DNA of 64,000 nt from Acetobacter vaccinii (GCF_008365315.1 NZ_CP043506.1:732001-796000); one strand, 5' to 3'. Shown: positions 43,655-52,712, counted from the stretch's first letter. Notes: generated by a model from the sequence alone, not told the origin. Numbers and translations are program-made.

Positions 43655-44320
43655 ATGCCAGAGGTTATGTTTGCCGGCCCTGATGGGCGTCTTGAAGGGC
43701 GCTATCACCATTCAAACGAGCCCAACGCCCCGCTTGCCCTCGTGCTGCACCCACACCCGCTGCACGGTGGCACCATGAACAACCGGATCACCTACGGGCT
43801 GTATCGCACGTTCGAAAAAATGGGTTTTTCGGTCATGCGCTACAACTCGCGCGGGGTTGGCCGGTCGCAGGGCCGATTTGACGGGGGCATTGGCGAAATT
43901 TCCGACGCCGCAGCCGCCCTCGACTGGATGCAGATGATCAACCCCAACGCCAGCGGGTTGTGGATTGCAGGCTATTCCTTCGGGGCGTTTGTTGGCATGC
44001 AGTTGCTGATGCGTCGGCCCGAAATTACCGGCTGGATCAGCATTGCGCCGCCTGCTGCGCATTATGACTTCGGCTTTCTGGCTCCCTGCCCCTGCGGTGG
44101 CCTGATGATTGCGGGCGGCAAGGACGACATGGCCCCCGAACCCGCCATCCACAAACTGGTGGACAAGCTGAACACCCAGAAAGGTGTTGCAGTGGACTAC
44201 CGGGTCTTCCCCGAAGCCGACCATATCTTCGCCAAGCAGGTGGACAAGATCACCACCGCTGTGGAGGAGCATGTGACCAAGGCGATGGTCGAACACAACA
44301 TGCCTCTGGCTGCCGACTGA
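43655..44320 (+). CDS. Alpha/beta hydrolase of the dienelactone-hydrolase-like type
   Basis: This 221-residue cytosolic hydrolase has nucleophile Ser108 in GYSFGAF, an N-terminal strand with HPHPLHGGTMNN, and His in the last part (EADHIFAKQ) for the triad. Members of this small family are common beside iron-sulfur cluster genes in alphaproteobacteria, but the substrate is unknown. It is divergent from the desulfurase gene. The start has GGAACCTAC. Confidence 0.82.
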   Translation: MPEVMFAGPDGRLEGRYHHSNEPNAPLALVLHPHPLHGGTMNNRITYGLYRTFEKMGFSVMRYNSRGVGRSQGRFDGGIGEISDAAAALDWMQMINPNASGLWIAGYSFGAFVGMQLLMRRPEITGWISIAPPAAHYDFGFLAPCPCGGLMIAGGKDDMAPEPAIHKLVDKLNTQKGVAVDYRVFPEADHIFAKQVDKITTAVEEHVTKAMVEHNMPLAAD

Positions 44321-44482
44321 CAGGCAGACCTGCGGGCAGGGGCCACCACACCCCTGCCCCACACACATGGCCATACGCGCCACAGACTCTTGCCCTGCAC
44401 GCCACAAACGCTGACCCTTGCTGCGACCCGGCACCGTCATTACGATTCGGTACCGATACATCACATATCGCAGGAGCACACG

Positions 44483-45829
44483 TTGGCGGCCTCTTCCACT
44501 CCCCCCCTTGCTGCAACACTGGCCGAACTGGCACAGGGGCGCGCGGCCGCCCTGACCATGGCGCCCTACTGGTGGGAACGCCTGCCGCCTGAAACCACAC
44601 CGCCCCCCCTGCCCGCGCAGGCCGATGTCGTCATTGTCGGCTCAGGCTTTACGGGGCTGGCGGCGGCACTCACCCTGCTACGGGCCGGGCGGTCTGCCCT
44701 GGTGCTGGACGCCGGGCGGCCTGGTTATGGGGCCTCAACCCGCAATGGCGGGCAGGTGGGGTCGGGCAACCAGAAGTTCCGGGTCCGCACGCTGATTGAC
44801 ATGATGGGGCAAAAAAAGGCCGAAGCCCTGCTGCACGAAGGTGTAGCCATGCTCAACCACATTGAAACCCTTGTGCAGGATGAAAATATAGCCTGCCACT
44901 TTACCCGCTGCGGGCGCTTTCGCGGGGCTGTGCAGCCCGAACATTACGACGCCATGGCCCGCGACATGGAAGACCTGAAGCGCCATGCAGGCGTGGACTC
45001 CTTCATGGTGCCGCGTGCCGAGCAGGACCGTGAGATTGCGACCACCTTCTTCCACGGGGGGGCTGTTCTGCCGCAGGATGCCAGCCTGCACCCCGGCCTC
45101 TACCATGCGGGCCTGAGCGAGCGGGTGCAACAGGCTGGCGGCGTGATTATGGGGGGCACTGCCGTCACCAAAGCGCAGGCCGATGGCACAGGCTTTGTCC
45201 TACAAACATCACGCGGCACCGTGCGTGCGCGGGATGTCATTATTGCCACCAACGGCTACCGCCAGCAGGTCAGCCAGTTCTGCCGCCAGCGTGTGGTGCC
45301 TGTGACCTCCGCCCTGATCGCCACAGCCCCGCTGCCCCCGCAACGCCTGCGTGACCTTATGCCCACCGGGCGCATGTATGGAAATTCAGCCCGCGTTTTT
45401 GCCTATTTCCGCAGCGCGCCGGATGAGCCTCGGCTGGTGTGGGGTGGGCGGGTTGGCCGCAACGCACCAGCTGCCTCCCCCCGCGCTTATGCCCATCTGG
45501 CCCGCGACCTGCTGAAAGTCTTCCCTCAGGCTGGCGATATGCCTGTCAGCCATGCCTGGTCGGGGCAGATCGGTTATACGTTTGATGAGTTCCCCCACCT
45601 CGGCCGTGCCCCAGATGGGCTGTATTACGCCATGGGCTACTGCGGCACGGGGGTTTCACGCTCCACCTGGTTCGGACGCAAAATTGCCCTGCAACTGATG
45701 GACAAGCGGGACGGTTTTTCGGAATTTACGGGTCTGCGCTTTCCAAGCCATCCCTTCCACTGGGCGGCTCCCGCAGCCGTGCCTGCGTTTGAGCAGTGGT
45801 ATCGCCTGCGCGATACCTTGAATATCTGA
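44483..45829 (+). CDS. FAD-dependent amine oxidase/dehydrogenase (DadA/PuuB type)
   Basis: This protein of 448 residues has an N-terminal dinucleotide site VVIVGSGFTGLAAAL (Gly53, 55, 58) and GASTRNGGQVGSGNQK. The C-terminal part has WSGQIGYTFDEFPHLGR and ends with a cap domain, as in the DAO family that includes gamma-glutamylputrescine oxidase (PuuB). Likely substrates are amines or D-amino acids. The start is TTG at 44483 with an excellent AGGAG six bases upstream, which is why I reject upstream frame codons. It is a single gene ended by a hairpin. Confidence 0.85.
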   Translation: MAASSTPPLAATLAELAQGRAAALTMAPYWWERLPPETTPPPLPAQADVVIVGSGFTGLAAALTLLRAGRSALVLDAGRPGYGASTRNGGQVGSGNQKFRVRTLIDMMGQKKAEALLHEGVAMLNHIETLVQDENIACHFTRCGRFRGAVQPEHYDAMARDMEDLKRHAGVDSFMVPRAEQDREIATTFFHGGAVLPQDASLHPGLYHAGLSERVQQAGGVIMGGTAVTKAQADGTGFVLQTSRGTVRARDVIIATNGYRQQVSQFCRQRVVPVTSALIATAPLPPQRLRDLMPTGRMYGNSARVFAYFRSAPDEPRLVWGGRVGRNAPAASPRAYAHLARDLLKVFPQAGDMPVSHAWSGQIGYTFDEFPHLGRAPDGLYYAMGYCGTGVSRSTWFGRKIALQLMDKRDGFSEFTGLRFPSHPFHWAAPAAVPAFEQWYRLRDTLNI

Positions 45830-45836
45830 CCCCTGT

Positions 45837-45868
45837 CCTGCCGCCCCTTATAGAAAAGGGGCGGCAGG
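45837..45868. terminator. Bidirectional hairpin terminator
   Basis: CCTGCCGCCCCTT (45837-45849) pairs perfectly with AAGGGGCGGCAGG (45856-45868). It lies between the plus-strand oxidoreductase stop and the minus-strand chemotaxis operon end at 45886. A long T-run is lacking, but the 13-bp stem and the convergent context point to a shared terminator. Confidence 0.78.
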
Positions 45869-45885
45869 TAACAGCCTTACGGCTG

Positions 45886-46278
45886 TCAGAACAGATCAAC
45901 CTCGCCCGAATGTTCATGAGCAACCAGTTCGGGTGCGGGTTCACCCTTGAGAACGCGCACGACCTTGCCCAGGGAAACACCCTGATGCAGGTCTGTCAGC
46001 GGGATGGTGGAGGCCACCCCACTGCCTGCGTGGGTTGTCAGGTTTTTTAAAACCGCAGCCAGTGCCTCGACAGTCTGGGTTGCTGAGTCCAGCTTTTGCA
46101 GGCTCTGGGCTTCATCCTCAGCCAGATGATGGCCTTTGACGCATTCGTCCATGGCGTGCTGCACGCCCAGGAGATCCCTGCTCACCACATCCAGAAGCCC
46201 TGTGACACGCACAATGGCTTCATGCACCGTAATTTCATGGCCGTCGGCCTCAGGTGTCATGATGGCATGATCCTGCAT
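45886..46278 (-). CDS. cheT: CheT-like chemotaxis protein with CheZ-type DxxxQ motif
   Basis: This 130-residue helical protein is the last gene of the chemotaxis operon. In Sinorhizobium meliloti, whose che gene order matches this one, the last gene is cheT, reported to act on CheY phosphate in a CheZ-like way. Here the helix LQKLDSATQTVEALAAVLKN carries Asp64 and Gln68, the DxxxQ motif used by CheZ. I infer a CheY phosphatase. The start ATG at 46278 has GGAGAGG about nine bases upstream. Conservation is too low to be sure, and it could instead be an unrelated operon protein. Confidence 0.62.
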   Translation of the reverse strand: MQDHAIMTPEADGHEITVHEAIVRVTGLLDVVSRDLLGVQHAMDECVKGHHLAEDEAQSLQKLDSATQTVEALAAVLKNLTTHAGSGVASTIPLTDLHQGVSLGKVVRVLKGEPAPELVAHEHSGEVDLF

Positions 46279-46306
46279 TGTGATTGTCCTCTCCCATCCC
46301 CGGCGA

Positions 46307-46867
46307 TCAGAACAGTTCCACGCCGGAATCGACTTCCTTGGCCCATTTGCGCTCGGCTTCTGTCTCGCGCCGCCTGTAGGCTTCTTCCTGCCGTCCGACC
46401 GTCTGGGCGTCCTGCACAAGATTCTGCTGGGCACGGCCCGTTGTCGGCCAGAAACGCACACGCCGCGCCTGATTGCCGCCAAAGCTTTGCGACACACAGG
46501 GAATACCTTCGTCCTTGAGATAATCCGTCACGAACTGAACGTTTTCCTGCCCGATGCGTCCAAGCGATGGCACGACAGCCGCCCCACCAAACGCCTTGCA
46601 CACCAGACTGGCCCGGTTGCCACCCCCCTTAAGAATGCCGTTGATGAGCATTTCCATAGAGTTGACACCAAAACGCATGGCAACGCCATCCTGCCCGCCG
46701 CCATCACCTGGCAGCAGAAAGTGATTCATGCCCCCGATCCCGGCCACAGGGTCATACATGCAGACCGAAATACAGGAGCCCAGCAGCGTTACCAGTACAG
46801 TCGAAGGATCGGCCGAGATAACCACCTCGCCCTGGACAACCGTTGTAACCGCAAAGCCTTGTGTCAC
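46307..46867 (-). CDS. cheD: Chemoreceptor glutamine deamidase CheD
   Basis: This 186-residue enzyme deamidates glutamines of chemoreceptors and in some bacteria interacts with CheC. The catalytic core is present: GSCISVCMYDP with Cys32, then IGGMNHFLLP with His49, and Thr27. A charged C-terminal extension (about 150-186) follows the core. It starts at GTG 46867 overlapping the cheY2 stop (GTGA). No CheC is seen. Confidence 0.95.
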   Translation of the reverse strand: MTQGFAVTTVVQGEVVISADPSTVLVTLLGSCISVCMYDPVAGIGGMNHFLLPGDGGGQDGVAMRFGVNSMEMLINGILKGGGNRASLVCKAFGGAAVVPSLGRIGQENVQFVTDYLKDEGIPCVSQSFGGNQARRVRFWPTTGRAQQNLVQDAQTVGRQEEAYRRRETEAERKWAKEVDSGVELF

Positions 46868-47253
46868 GTTATGGGTCCGAACACTTTTTCCAAAACCTCC
46901 CGCAGCTTGGCCACGGTATAGGGCTTGGCAAGGAAATTATTGACACCGGCCTTAACGGCTTCCTGCACCAGTTCCTTACTGGCCTCACTGGTCAGGATGA
47001 TAAACGCCAGTTTCTGGGTCTTGGGGTTGCCACGCACCGCTTTGAGCAGGGCAAGACCATCCATGACCGGCATGTTGAAGTCTGAAATAACCAGATGCGC
47101 CGGGTTCTGCTCCAGATACTCTACAGCTTCCTTGCCATCCTTACGCTGGGCAATGCTGGTAAATCCAAGCTGCGCCAGGCTGTTGGCCAGAACCTGACGG
47201 ATGGAGGACTGGTCATCAACAATAAGCGCCCTGATCTGTGAAGCGGCTGGCAT
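46864..47253 (-). CDS. cheY: Response regulator CheY2
   Basis: This 129-residue single receiver domain has acidic pair Asp13-Asp14, phospho-acceptor Asp58 (LVISDFNMPVMDGL) and Lys near residue 108 (NNFLAKPYTV). It binds FliM when phosphorylated or acts as a phosphate sink. In rhizobia CheY2 is the main motor-binding protein and CheY1 the sink, but roles cannot be told here. A strong GGGGGAAGAGC precedes the ATG. It lies 84 bases from cheB. Confidence 0.95.
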   Translation of the reverse strand: MPAASQIRALIVDDQSSIRQVLANSLAQLGFTSIAQRKDGKEAVEYLEQNPAHLVISDFNMPVMDGLALLKAVRGNPKTQKLAFIILTSEASKELVQEAVKAGVNNFLAKPYTVAKLREVLEKVFGPIT

Positions 47254-47337
47254 GCTCTTCCCCCTTGTTATGCTACTGTCGTCTGCTCGGTATTGCCGAG
47301 GTCGTCTTGGTTGTGCGGTTATCCCGCAAAGAATGTA

Positions 47338-48372
47338 TCAGGGCGCGTGGGCGGCCATGGCGACGTTGGAAATCTGGGACAAAGCCACAATCTGGCATGC
47401 CGCCCCGATTTCCGCCGCGACCCGTGGCATTCCATAAACCACGGCAGAGGCCTTGTCCTGCGCAATTGTGTGGCCTCCGGCACGCCGTATGGACAACAGA
47501 CCCTCGGCCCCATCCTGCCCCATGCCGGTCAGGATAATGCCCAGGGCCTCACGCCCGACTTCCTTGGCGACAGACGCAAACAGGGCATCGACCGAGGGGC
47601 AATGGCCGCTGACGGGGGGAGATTTAACCAGCCGTGTGACATAGCCGTTATGGCTCCGCTCCACCACGGTATGCTTGTCGCCCCCAGGCGCAATCCTGAC
47701 AGAACCGGGGGACAACACTTCACCATCCTGTGCCTCACGAATGGACAGGGCGGGAATCTTCTGGTCCAGCCTTCTGGCAAAGCTGGCCGTAAACAGGGGG
47801 GGCATGTGCTGGCAGACCACAATAGGCGGGCTCTGCGCCGGAAAGCCGCCCAGCAGCAGTTCCAACGCTTCCACCCCGCCGGTGGAGGCACCAACAGCCA
47901 CCAGCCCGTAACGCCGCCCCCAAGCCTTGGTGGCATGGGCATGCACAGGCTCGCACGGGGTCGGGCGCGTAACCGGGTGAGAATGAGCCGCCTGGATTAC
48001 AAGCCGTGCAAGCCCCGCAAACGCATCGGCCCCGATGACAGACGCGGGTTTGGGAAAGCAGTCAAACGCACCCATGTGCAGGGCTGTAATGGCGGTATCG
48101 GCCCCGCGTGCGGTCAGACTGGACACCATGACAACAGGGATCGGTCGCAGCCGCATGATCTTTTCAAGGAACTGCAGGCCGTTCATGCCCGGCATTTCAA
48201 CATCCAGCGTGATAACGTCAGGCTGGTCCTTGATGATGATGTCACGCGCCTCGATCGGGTTTGCGGCTTCCCCGCATACCTCGATTTCTGGCCATTGTTC
48301 AAACGAGCGCCGAATCAGCGCCCTTATCGTCCTTGAATCGTCAACAATCAGAACCCGTACCGGCTTGTCCAT
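47338..48372 (-). CDS. cheB: Chemotaxis response regulator methylesterase CheB
   Basis: This 344-residue protein has a receiver domain (about 1-120, Asp57 in LDVEMPGMNG) and a methylesterase domain (about 150-340). The catalytic Ser163 (VGASTGG), His189 (VCQHMPP) and Asp287 (LTGMGQDGAEG) are all present, so it should demethylate receptors. The start at 48372, four bases after the cheR stop, is preferred over upstream in-frame codons, which would overlap cheR. Confidence 0.96.
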   Translation of the reverse strand: MDKPVRVLIVDDSRTIRALIRRSFEQWPEIEVCGEAANPIEARDIIIKDQPDVITLDVEMPGMNGLQFLEKIMRLRPIPVVMVSSLTARGADTAITALHMGAFDCFPKPASVIGADAFAGLARLVIQAAHSHPVTRPTPCEPVHAHATKAWGRRYGLVAVGASTGGVEALELLLGGFPAQSPPIVVCQHMPPLFTASFARRLDQKIPALSIREAQDGEVLSPGSVRIAPGGDKHTVVERSHNGYVTRLVKSPPVSGHCPSVDALFASVAKEVGREALGIILTGMGQDGAEGLLSIRRAGGHTIAQDKASAVVYGMPRVAAEIGAACQIVALSQISNVAMAAHAP

Positions 48373-48376
48373 GGGC

Positions 48377-49207
48377 TCAGCCACCCTTCCTGTAAATCGT
48401 CGGGGCCACCTGCTCCAGCCCACATTCACGCAAGGAGACAACCCGTTCCGAATGCCCGACATACAGGAACCCACCAGGTTCGAGCTTGTCAGCCAGCCGG
48501 CGCCACAGACGCTCACGCGTGACTTCATCAAAATAAATAACCACGTTGCGGCATAGAATGGCTGAAAACAGCCCTTTCATCGGCCACTCGGCGTTGAGAT
48601 TAAGCACACGGAACGCAGGCAGCCCGCAAATAGGCCCTGCAAAACGCAGTTGGCCCTGTCCGGCTGGTTCCATGAACCTGTTTCTCATATCGAGCGAAAT
48701 ACCCTCGGTTTCCGCTTCTGGATAGAGGCCCGATGCCGCCTGTGCGACAACGTTGGAATTAATGTCCGTCGCCAGTATCCGCACGTCGTATGTCGGGGCC
48801 TCGGGAAAGACCGACATGATCGACATGGCCATGCTCCACGGCTCCGGCCCGGTAGAGCAGGCAGCAGACCACAGCCTGACCCGCCCCCCGGCCCGGGCAC
48901 GGCTGCTCAGCGCAGGCATGACCTCTTCTTCCAGGTGGGTGAAGTGGTTTTTTTCCCGAAAGAAGCTCGTGACATTGGTTGTCAGCGCGCAGATGAGTTT
49001 TTCAAGCTCGACCTGCCCGGCTGGCCCCTGCACAAAATCCAGATAATCCCGAAAGCTGGCCTTTGCGTTTTCACGCACCCTGCGGGCCACGCGGGAATAG
49101 ACCAGCGTACGCTTGGACTCGGGCAGGAAAATACCTGCCACGTCCTTTGCTATCCCCCGCACCCTCTGGAAGTCGGCATCCGTGTACTCTGGATCAGTGA
49201 TAGCCAT
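48377..49207 (-). CDS. cheR: Chemotaxis methyltransferase CheR
   Basis: This 276-residue protein methylates receptor glutamates with SAM. The N-terminal helical domain is followed by the SAM domain: LWSAACSTGPEPWSMAM, then DINSNVVAQAASGLYPE, and FSAILCRNVVIYFD. The motif usually reads STGEEPYS, so one Glu is Pro here. It starts at ATG 49207, five bases from the cheW stop. No SD is clear, consistent with coupling. Confidence 0.94.
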   Translation of the reverse strand: MAITDPEYTDADFQRVRGIAKDVAGIFLPESKRTLVYSRVARRVRENAKASFRDYLDFVQGPAGQVELEKLICALTTNVTSFFREKNHFTHLEEEVMPALSSRARAGGRVRLWSAACSTGPEPWSMAMSIMSVFPEAPTYDVRILATDINSNVVAQAASGLYPEAETEGISLDMRNRFMEPAGQGQLRFAGPICGLPAFRVLNLNAEWPMKGLFSAILCRNVVIYFDEVTRERLWRRLADKLEPGGFLYVGHSERVVSLRECGLEQVAPTIYRKGG

Positions 49208-49211
49208 GATG

Positions 49212-49691
49212 TCATTCTGCAACCGCGTCGCCAACCAACTGGCTGACAACACTTTCAAGACGCAGCACACCGATCATGCGCCGGTCATCCTGCGACCGCC
49301 GACCCAGCAGGACCAGCCCGCTCAGGCAGCTATTCTCATCCGAAACCGCCTGGATATCGTCAATGTTGATATCGGCCATGTCGATCACGCGGTCCACCAG
49401 CAGCCCGCAGACAATGCCGTTCTTGGACTCCACAATCACCACGACCCGGCGCGGGTTGTCGGCCTGTGGCTCAACATTAAGGCACACGGCAAGGTCCACG
49501 ACGGTCAGAATGACACCGCGCAGATTGATGGCCCCGCACACATAATGCGGCGCAAAAGGCAGAGGGGTTGTTTTTTCAAACCCCCGGATTTCGCGCACGC
49601 TCAGGATCGGAATGCAGTATTCCTGTTCCCCCACGGCAAACACGATCATTTTTACGATCTTGGCGTCCGCTACCGCTGCTTCTTCCGTCAT
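49212..49691 (-). CDS. cheW: Chemotaxis coupling protein CheW
   Basis: This 159-residue SH3-like adaptor links receptors to CheA. It has the CheW signature at EYCIPILSVREIRGFEK, then GAINLRGVILTVVDLAVCL and GLLVDRVIDMADIN. AGGG lies just two bases before the ATG at 49691. A TTG at 49706 is in frame and could be the real start. It is 45 bases downstream of cheA. Confidence 0.95.
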   Translation of the reverse strand: MTEEAAVADAKIVKMIVFAVGEQEYCIPILSVREIRGFEKTTPLPFAPHYVCGAINLRGVILTVVDLAVCLNVEPQADNPRRVVVIVESKNGIVCGLLVDRVIDMADINIDDIQAVSDENSCLSGLVLLGRRSQDDRRMIGVLRLESVVSQLVGDAVAE

Positions 49692-49736
49692 ATCCCTGTT
49701 TCCCAAATCAAAAGCTGATCGTCATGCTGTGGTGTG

Positions 49737-51995
49737 TTACGCGGCCAGGCCCGTGCGGATATCCGACGACCTGGTGTCAATCCGTCCGATGGCAGTCGCA
49801 ATCAGCGCGGGAACGTCGAGAATGAGAGACACGCTACCATCACCCAGAATGGTCGCCGCCGAAACGCCGGGGATCTGCTGGTAGTTTTTCTCAATACTCT
49901 TGATAACAACCTGCGCCTGGTCACGGATTTCATCAACGATCAGGGCAGCACGCGCCCCGGATTCGTTTTCGACAATCAGAATGACCGTGTCTTCAGGCTC
50001 TTCCGACGGGGTGGTGGATTTAAGCCCCAGTTCGGTCGCCAGTGGCAGCAGCGGCATGCAGTTGCCACGGATCGACACCACATTTTCCCCATCGGGCAGG
50101 ATATACACATCCTGATGCGCGATCAGCATGGTTTCCACCACCGAGGAAATGGGGATGACCATGACAGACCCGCCTGCGGAAATCAGCATGCCGTCCAGCA
50201 CAGCCAGCGTCAGCGGCAGGCTGAGGCAGAAGGTCGTGCCTTCGCCCTGCACACTGTTGATCGTCACGCGCCCGCCGAGGCTGAGAATGGCCTGCTTGAC
50301 CACATCCATGCCCACGCCACGCCCCGACAGGTCGGACACCTTATCAGCGGTGGAAAAGCCGGGGGCGAAGATGAGGTTGTTGATCTCATCATCACTCAGC
50401 GTTGCATCGGGGGCGACAATGCCGCGCTGGACAGCAATGGCCAGCACGCGCTCGCGGTTGATCCCGCCCCCATCGTCCTTGATGGTAATGAGAATACGCC
50501 CGGACCTGTGGCTGGCCGAGAGCAGAATATGACCAGCTGCAGGCTTGCCTGCGGCCACACGCTTGTCGGCACGCTCTATCCCATGGTCCACCGCGTTACG
50601 CAGCATATGGGTCAGCGGGTCGCTCAGCTTTTCCACCAGGGTGCGGTCCACTTCCGTGTCCTCACCCTCCAGCGTCAGCACAACGTCCTTATCGGTCATG
50701 GAGCAAGCTTCACGCACAACGCGCTGCATACGCTGGAACACGCTGCGCACAGGCTGTGCCCGCACCGCCATGACCGCGTCCTGAATGTCGCGCGTCAGGG
50801 ACTGCATGCCGCTGACACTCTCAGCCAGTTCACGCTGGGCAGAAGACCCGTCCTTACGACACAGCGATTCCAGCGCTGCCTGAGCAATGACCAGTTCGCC
50901 CACAAGGTCCATCAGGTCATCAATACGGTGCAGATCCACGCGGATTGAGGCCGCCTGTTCCGACCGGCGGGCGGCACCCCCGGCTGCAGCAGCAGCCGGG
51001 GGTGGAGCAGCAGCCGGGGGTGGAGCAGACGGTGTAGCCGCAGTAGGGCTGCTCAGGGCTGCTGGCTCCGGGTCGTGCTCAAAGCTGGGCTCCACAACCG
51101 GAACAGGTGCGGGTGCCAGTTCTGGCTCTTCCACCACGGCGGCAGTGTCGGCAGCTTCAGCCGCAATGCTGTCGCCCCCTTCCCGCGTGATGGTGAAGTC
51201 ACAGACATCACTCACCCAGTCGAACACGCCATGCACGGCATCTTCCTGCACCTGGGGCGGCAGGGCCACACGCCAGGACAGATACGATTTAACCGGCTCA
51301 ACACCCGCCAGATCAGGCAGGGCCGCCCTGTCGCAGGTCGTATGCTGCACACCACCAGGCACAGCCGCCACAAGGTCGCCCAGGCTGATCAGCAGATTAC
51401 GGGCATCATCCCCACGCTCATACATGGCGTCATGCGGGCGGAAGGTGACAACCAGCGCCGCCTCTTCCGCCACGGGTTCAACCGGGGCTGCGGGCTCGTC
51501 AAAATCAAAGCCGAAATCAACGGTCACGGGTTCGAAGTCAAACGGAACCGGCACAAAATCCTGCGGGATGACGTCATCCGTCGTCGCAGGCCCGGAGGAG
51601 CCTTTGTCCCCCGCGATAATGGCCTCCAGTTCCACCTGGCTTTCCGCCAGACGGGCCTGGTCAACCGATGAGCCACCACGGGCTTCGTCCACCAGATCGC
51701 TCAGAACATCCATGGCCTTGAGAAAGGTCTTGATGATCTCGGGCGTCGGCGTCACGCGGTCGGAGCGCAGGCCGTCGAGAGAACTTTCAAACACATGGGC
51801 AAAACGCACAAGGTTCTCGAGCCCGAATGAGGCCGCGCCACCCTTGATCGAATGAACGGCGCGGAAGACGGCATTGATTGTCTCATGCCCGGCTTCCCCA
51901 TCCGAAAGTGCTGACAGCCCACGCTCCAGTTCCTGGAGCTGCTCGTCGCACTCCTGGAAAAAGACCTGCAGGATATCATCCATGTCATCACTCAT
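49737..51995 (-). CDS. cheA: Chemotaxis histidine kinase CheA
   Basis: This 752-residue kinase has an Hpt domain with His48 (RAVHSIKGGAASFG), a CheY-binding region, a Pro/Ala-rich linker, a dimerisation helix, an HATPase domain (HMLRNAVDHGIE N-box, DDGGGIN, SGRGVGMDVV G2) and a CheW-like regulatory domain at the end. It phosphorylates CheY and CheB in response to receptors. The linker before the dimerisation region contains an 18-base tandem repeat (50989-51024) encoding APPPA. It starts at 51995 with a GGAAGG site. Confidence 0.97.
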   Translation of the reverse strand: MSDDMDDILQVFFQECDEQLQELERGLSALSDGEAGHETINAVFRAVHSIKGGAASFGLENLVRFAHVFESSLDGLRSDRVTPTPEIIKTFLKAMDVLSDLVDEARGGSSVDQARLAESQVELEAIIAGDKGSSGPATTDDVIPQDFVPVPFDFEPVTVDFGFDFDEPAAPVEPVAEEAALVVTFRPHDAMYERGDDARNLLISLGDLVAAVPGGVQHTTCDRAALPDLAGVEPVKSYLSWRVALPPQVQEDAVHGVFDWVSDVCDFTITREGGDSIAAEAADTAAVVEEPELAPAPVPVVEPSFEHDPEPAALSSPTAATPSAPPPAAAPPPAAAAAGGAARRSEQAASIRVDLHRIDDLMDLVGELVIAQAALESLCRKDGSSAQRELAESVSGMQSLTRDIQDAVMAVRAQPVRSVFQRMQRVVREACSMTDKDVVLTLEGEDTEVDRTLVEKLSDPLTHMLRNAVDHGIERADKRVAAGKPAAGHILLSASHRSGRILITIKDDGGGINRERVLAIAVQRGIVAPDATLSDDEINNLIFAPGFSTADKVSDLSGRGVGMDVVKQAILSLGGRVTINSVQGEGTTFCLSLPLTLAVLDGMLISAGGSVMVIPISSVVETMLIAHQDVYILPDGENVVSIRGNCMPLLPLATELGLKSTTPSEEPEDTVILIVENESGARAALIVDEIRDQAQVVIKSIEKNYQQIPGVSAATILGDGSVSLILDVPALIATAIGRIDTRSSDIRTGLAA
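50989..51024 (-). repeat. 18-base tandem duplication in the cheA linker
   Basis: Two consecutive copies of GCAGCAGCCGGGGGTGGA (plus strand) lie at 50989-51006 and 51007-51024. They encode a Pro/Ala linker segment, so the duplication is in frame and probably neutral. Confidence 0.85.
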
Positions 51996-52016
51996 GCTGG
52001 AGACCTTCCTTGTTCC

Positions 52017-52400
52017 TCAGGCGGTAACCCGGCGAATGGCTGCCACAAGGCTATCGGTGCTGAATGGCTTTACAATCCACCCGGTCGCGCCAGCAGCGCG
52101 GGCGCGGGCCTTTTTTTCGGGGTCGCTTTCCGTGGTCAGTACAATAATCGGCAGATGCTTGTACTGCGCAATCGCACGGACAGCCTCGATCAGCCCGAAA
52201 CCATCCATGCGGGGCATGTTGATATCGGTAATGATCGCGTTGGGCGTAGGTGTCGCACCCTGGAGAACCTCCAGCCCTTCCACACCATCCCCACCCTGGA
52301 TGACGTCATACCCGGCCCCCTCCAGAGCCTTGCGCAGCATGCTTTGCATGGTGCGGGAGTCATCAACCGTGAGGATACGTATGGCCTGTGTTCCCACCAT
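52017..52400 (-). CDS. cheY: Response regulator CheY1
   Basis: This 127-residue receiver domain has Asp13/14, phospho-acceptor Asp59 (AIITDINMPRMDGFG) and Lys112 (GWIVKPFS). It is the first CheY of the operon and lies next to cheA, the place of S. meliloti cheY1. AGGAG sits about nine bases before the ATG. The gene is separated from the STAS gene by only three bases. Confidence 0.95.
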   Translation of the reverse strand: MVGTQAIRILTVDDSRTMQSMLRKALEGAGYDVIQGGDGVEGLEVLQGATPTPNAIITDINMPRMDGFGLIEAVRAIAQYKHLPIIVLTTESDPEKKARARAAGATGWIVKPFSTDSLVAAIRRVTA

Positions 52401-52403
52401 AAT

Positions 52404-52712
52404 TCATTGCTCCTTGGGAGAGATTTTCTGTTCTGGCAGGAATTCACCGACCCCAAAAAGGGTATACGCTTCCCTGACCTGTTCTGACGGCGCGACAAGG
52501 GTGCACCCGCTCGCAAGGAGCAGCTGGAGACAGAGCCCCCCGACATAACTGACACCCGAGACATCAAGGCTGACCGGACCCCCGCCAGCCTGTGCCACCG
52601 CCTGACTGATCGTTTCTTTCAAGCCCGGAGCGGCCGCCGTGTCCAGCCTCCCCGACACTGTCACGCAGGATATGTCTGACACGGTTTGTGCCTGCTCGAC
52701 ATGTGATGACAT
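52404..52712 (-). CDS. STAS-domain protein of the che operon
   Basis: This 102-residue protein is a single STAS domain: VSGRLDTAAAPGLKETIS, then GPVSLDVSGVSYVGGLCLQL. It lies where rhizobial che operons have a small orf2 of the STAS type. Such domains bind receptors or kinases, and the precise role is unknown. The ATG at 52712 overlaps the receptor stop as TGATG, with GGAGG seven bases upstream. Confidence 0.85.
   Translation of the reverse strand: MSSHVEQAQTVSDISCVTVSGRLDTAAAPGLKETISQAVAQAGGGPVSLDVSGVSYVGGLCLQLLLASGCTLVAPSEQVREAYTLFGVGEFLPEQKISPKEQ

Noticed and set aside
49984..51855. Long plus-strand frames opposite cheA
   Set aside because: They are shadows of cheA, caused by its high G+C third positions. 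Cys/Ser/Arg-rich translations show no domain.
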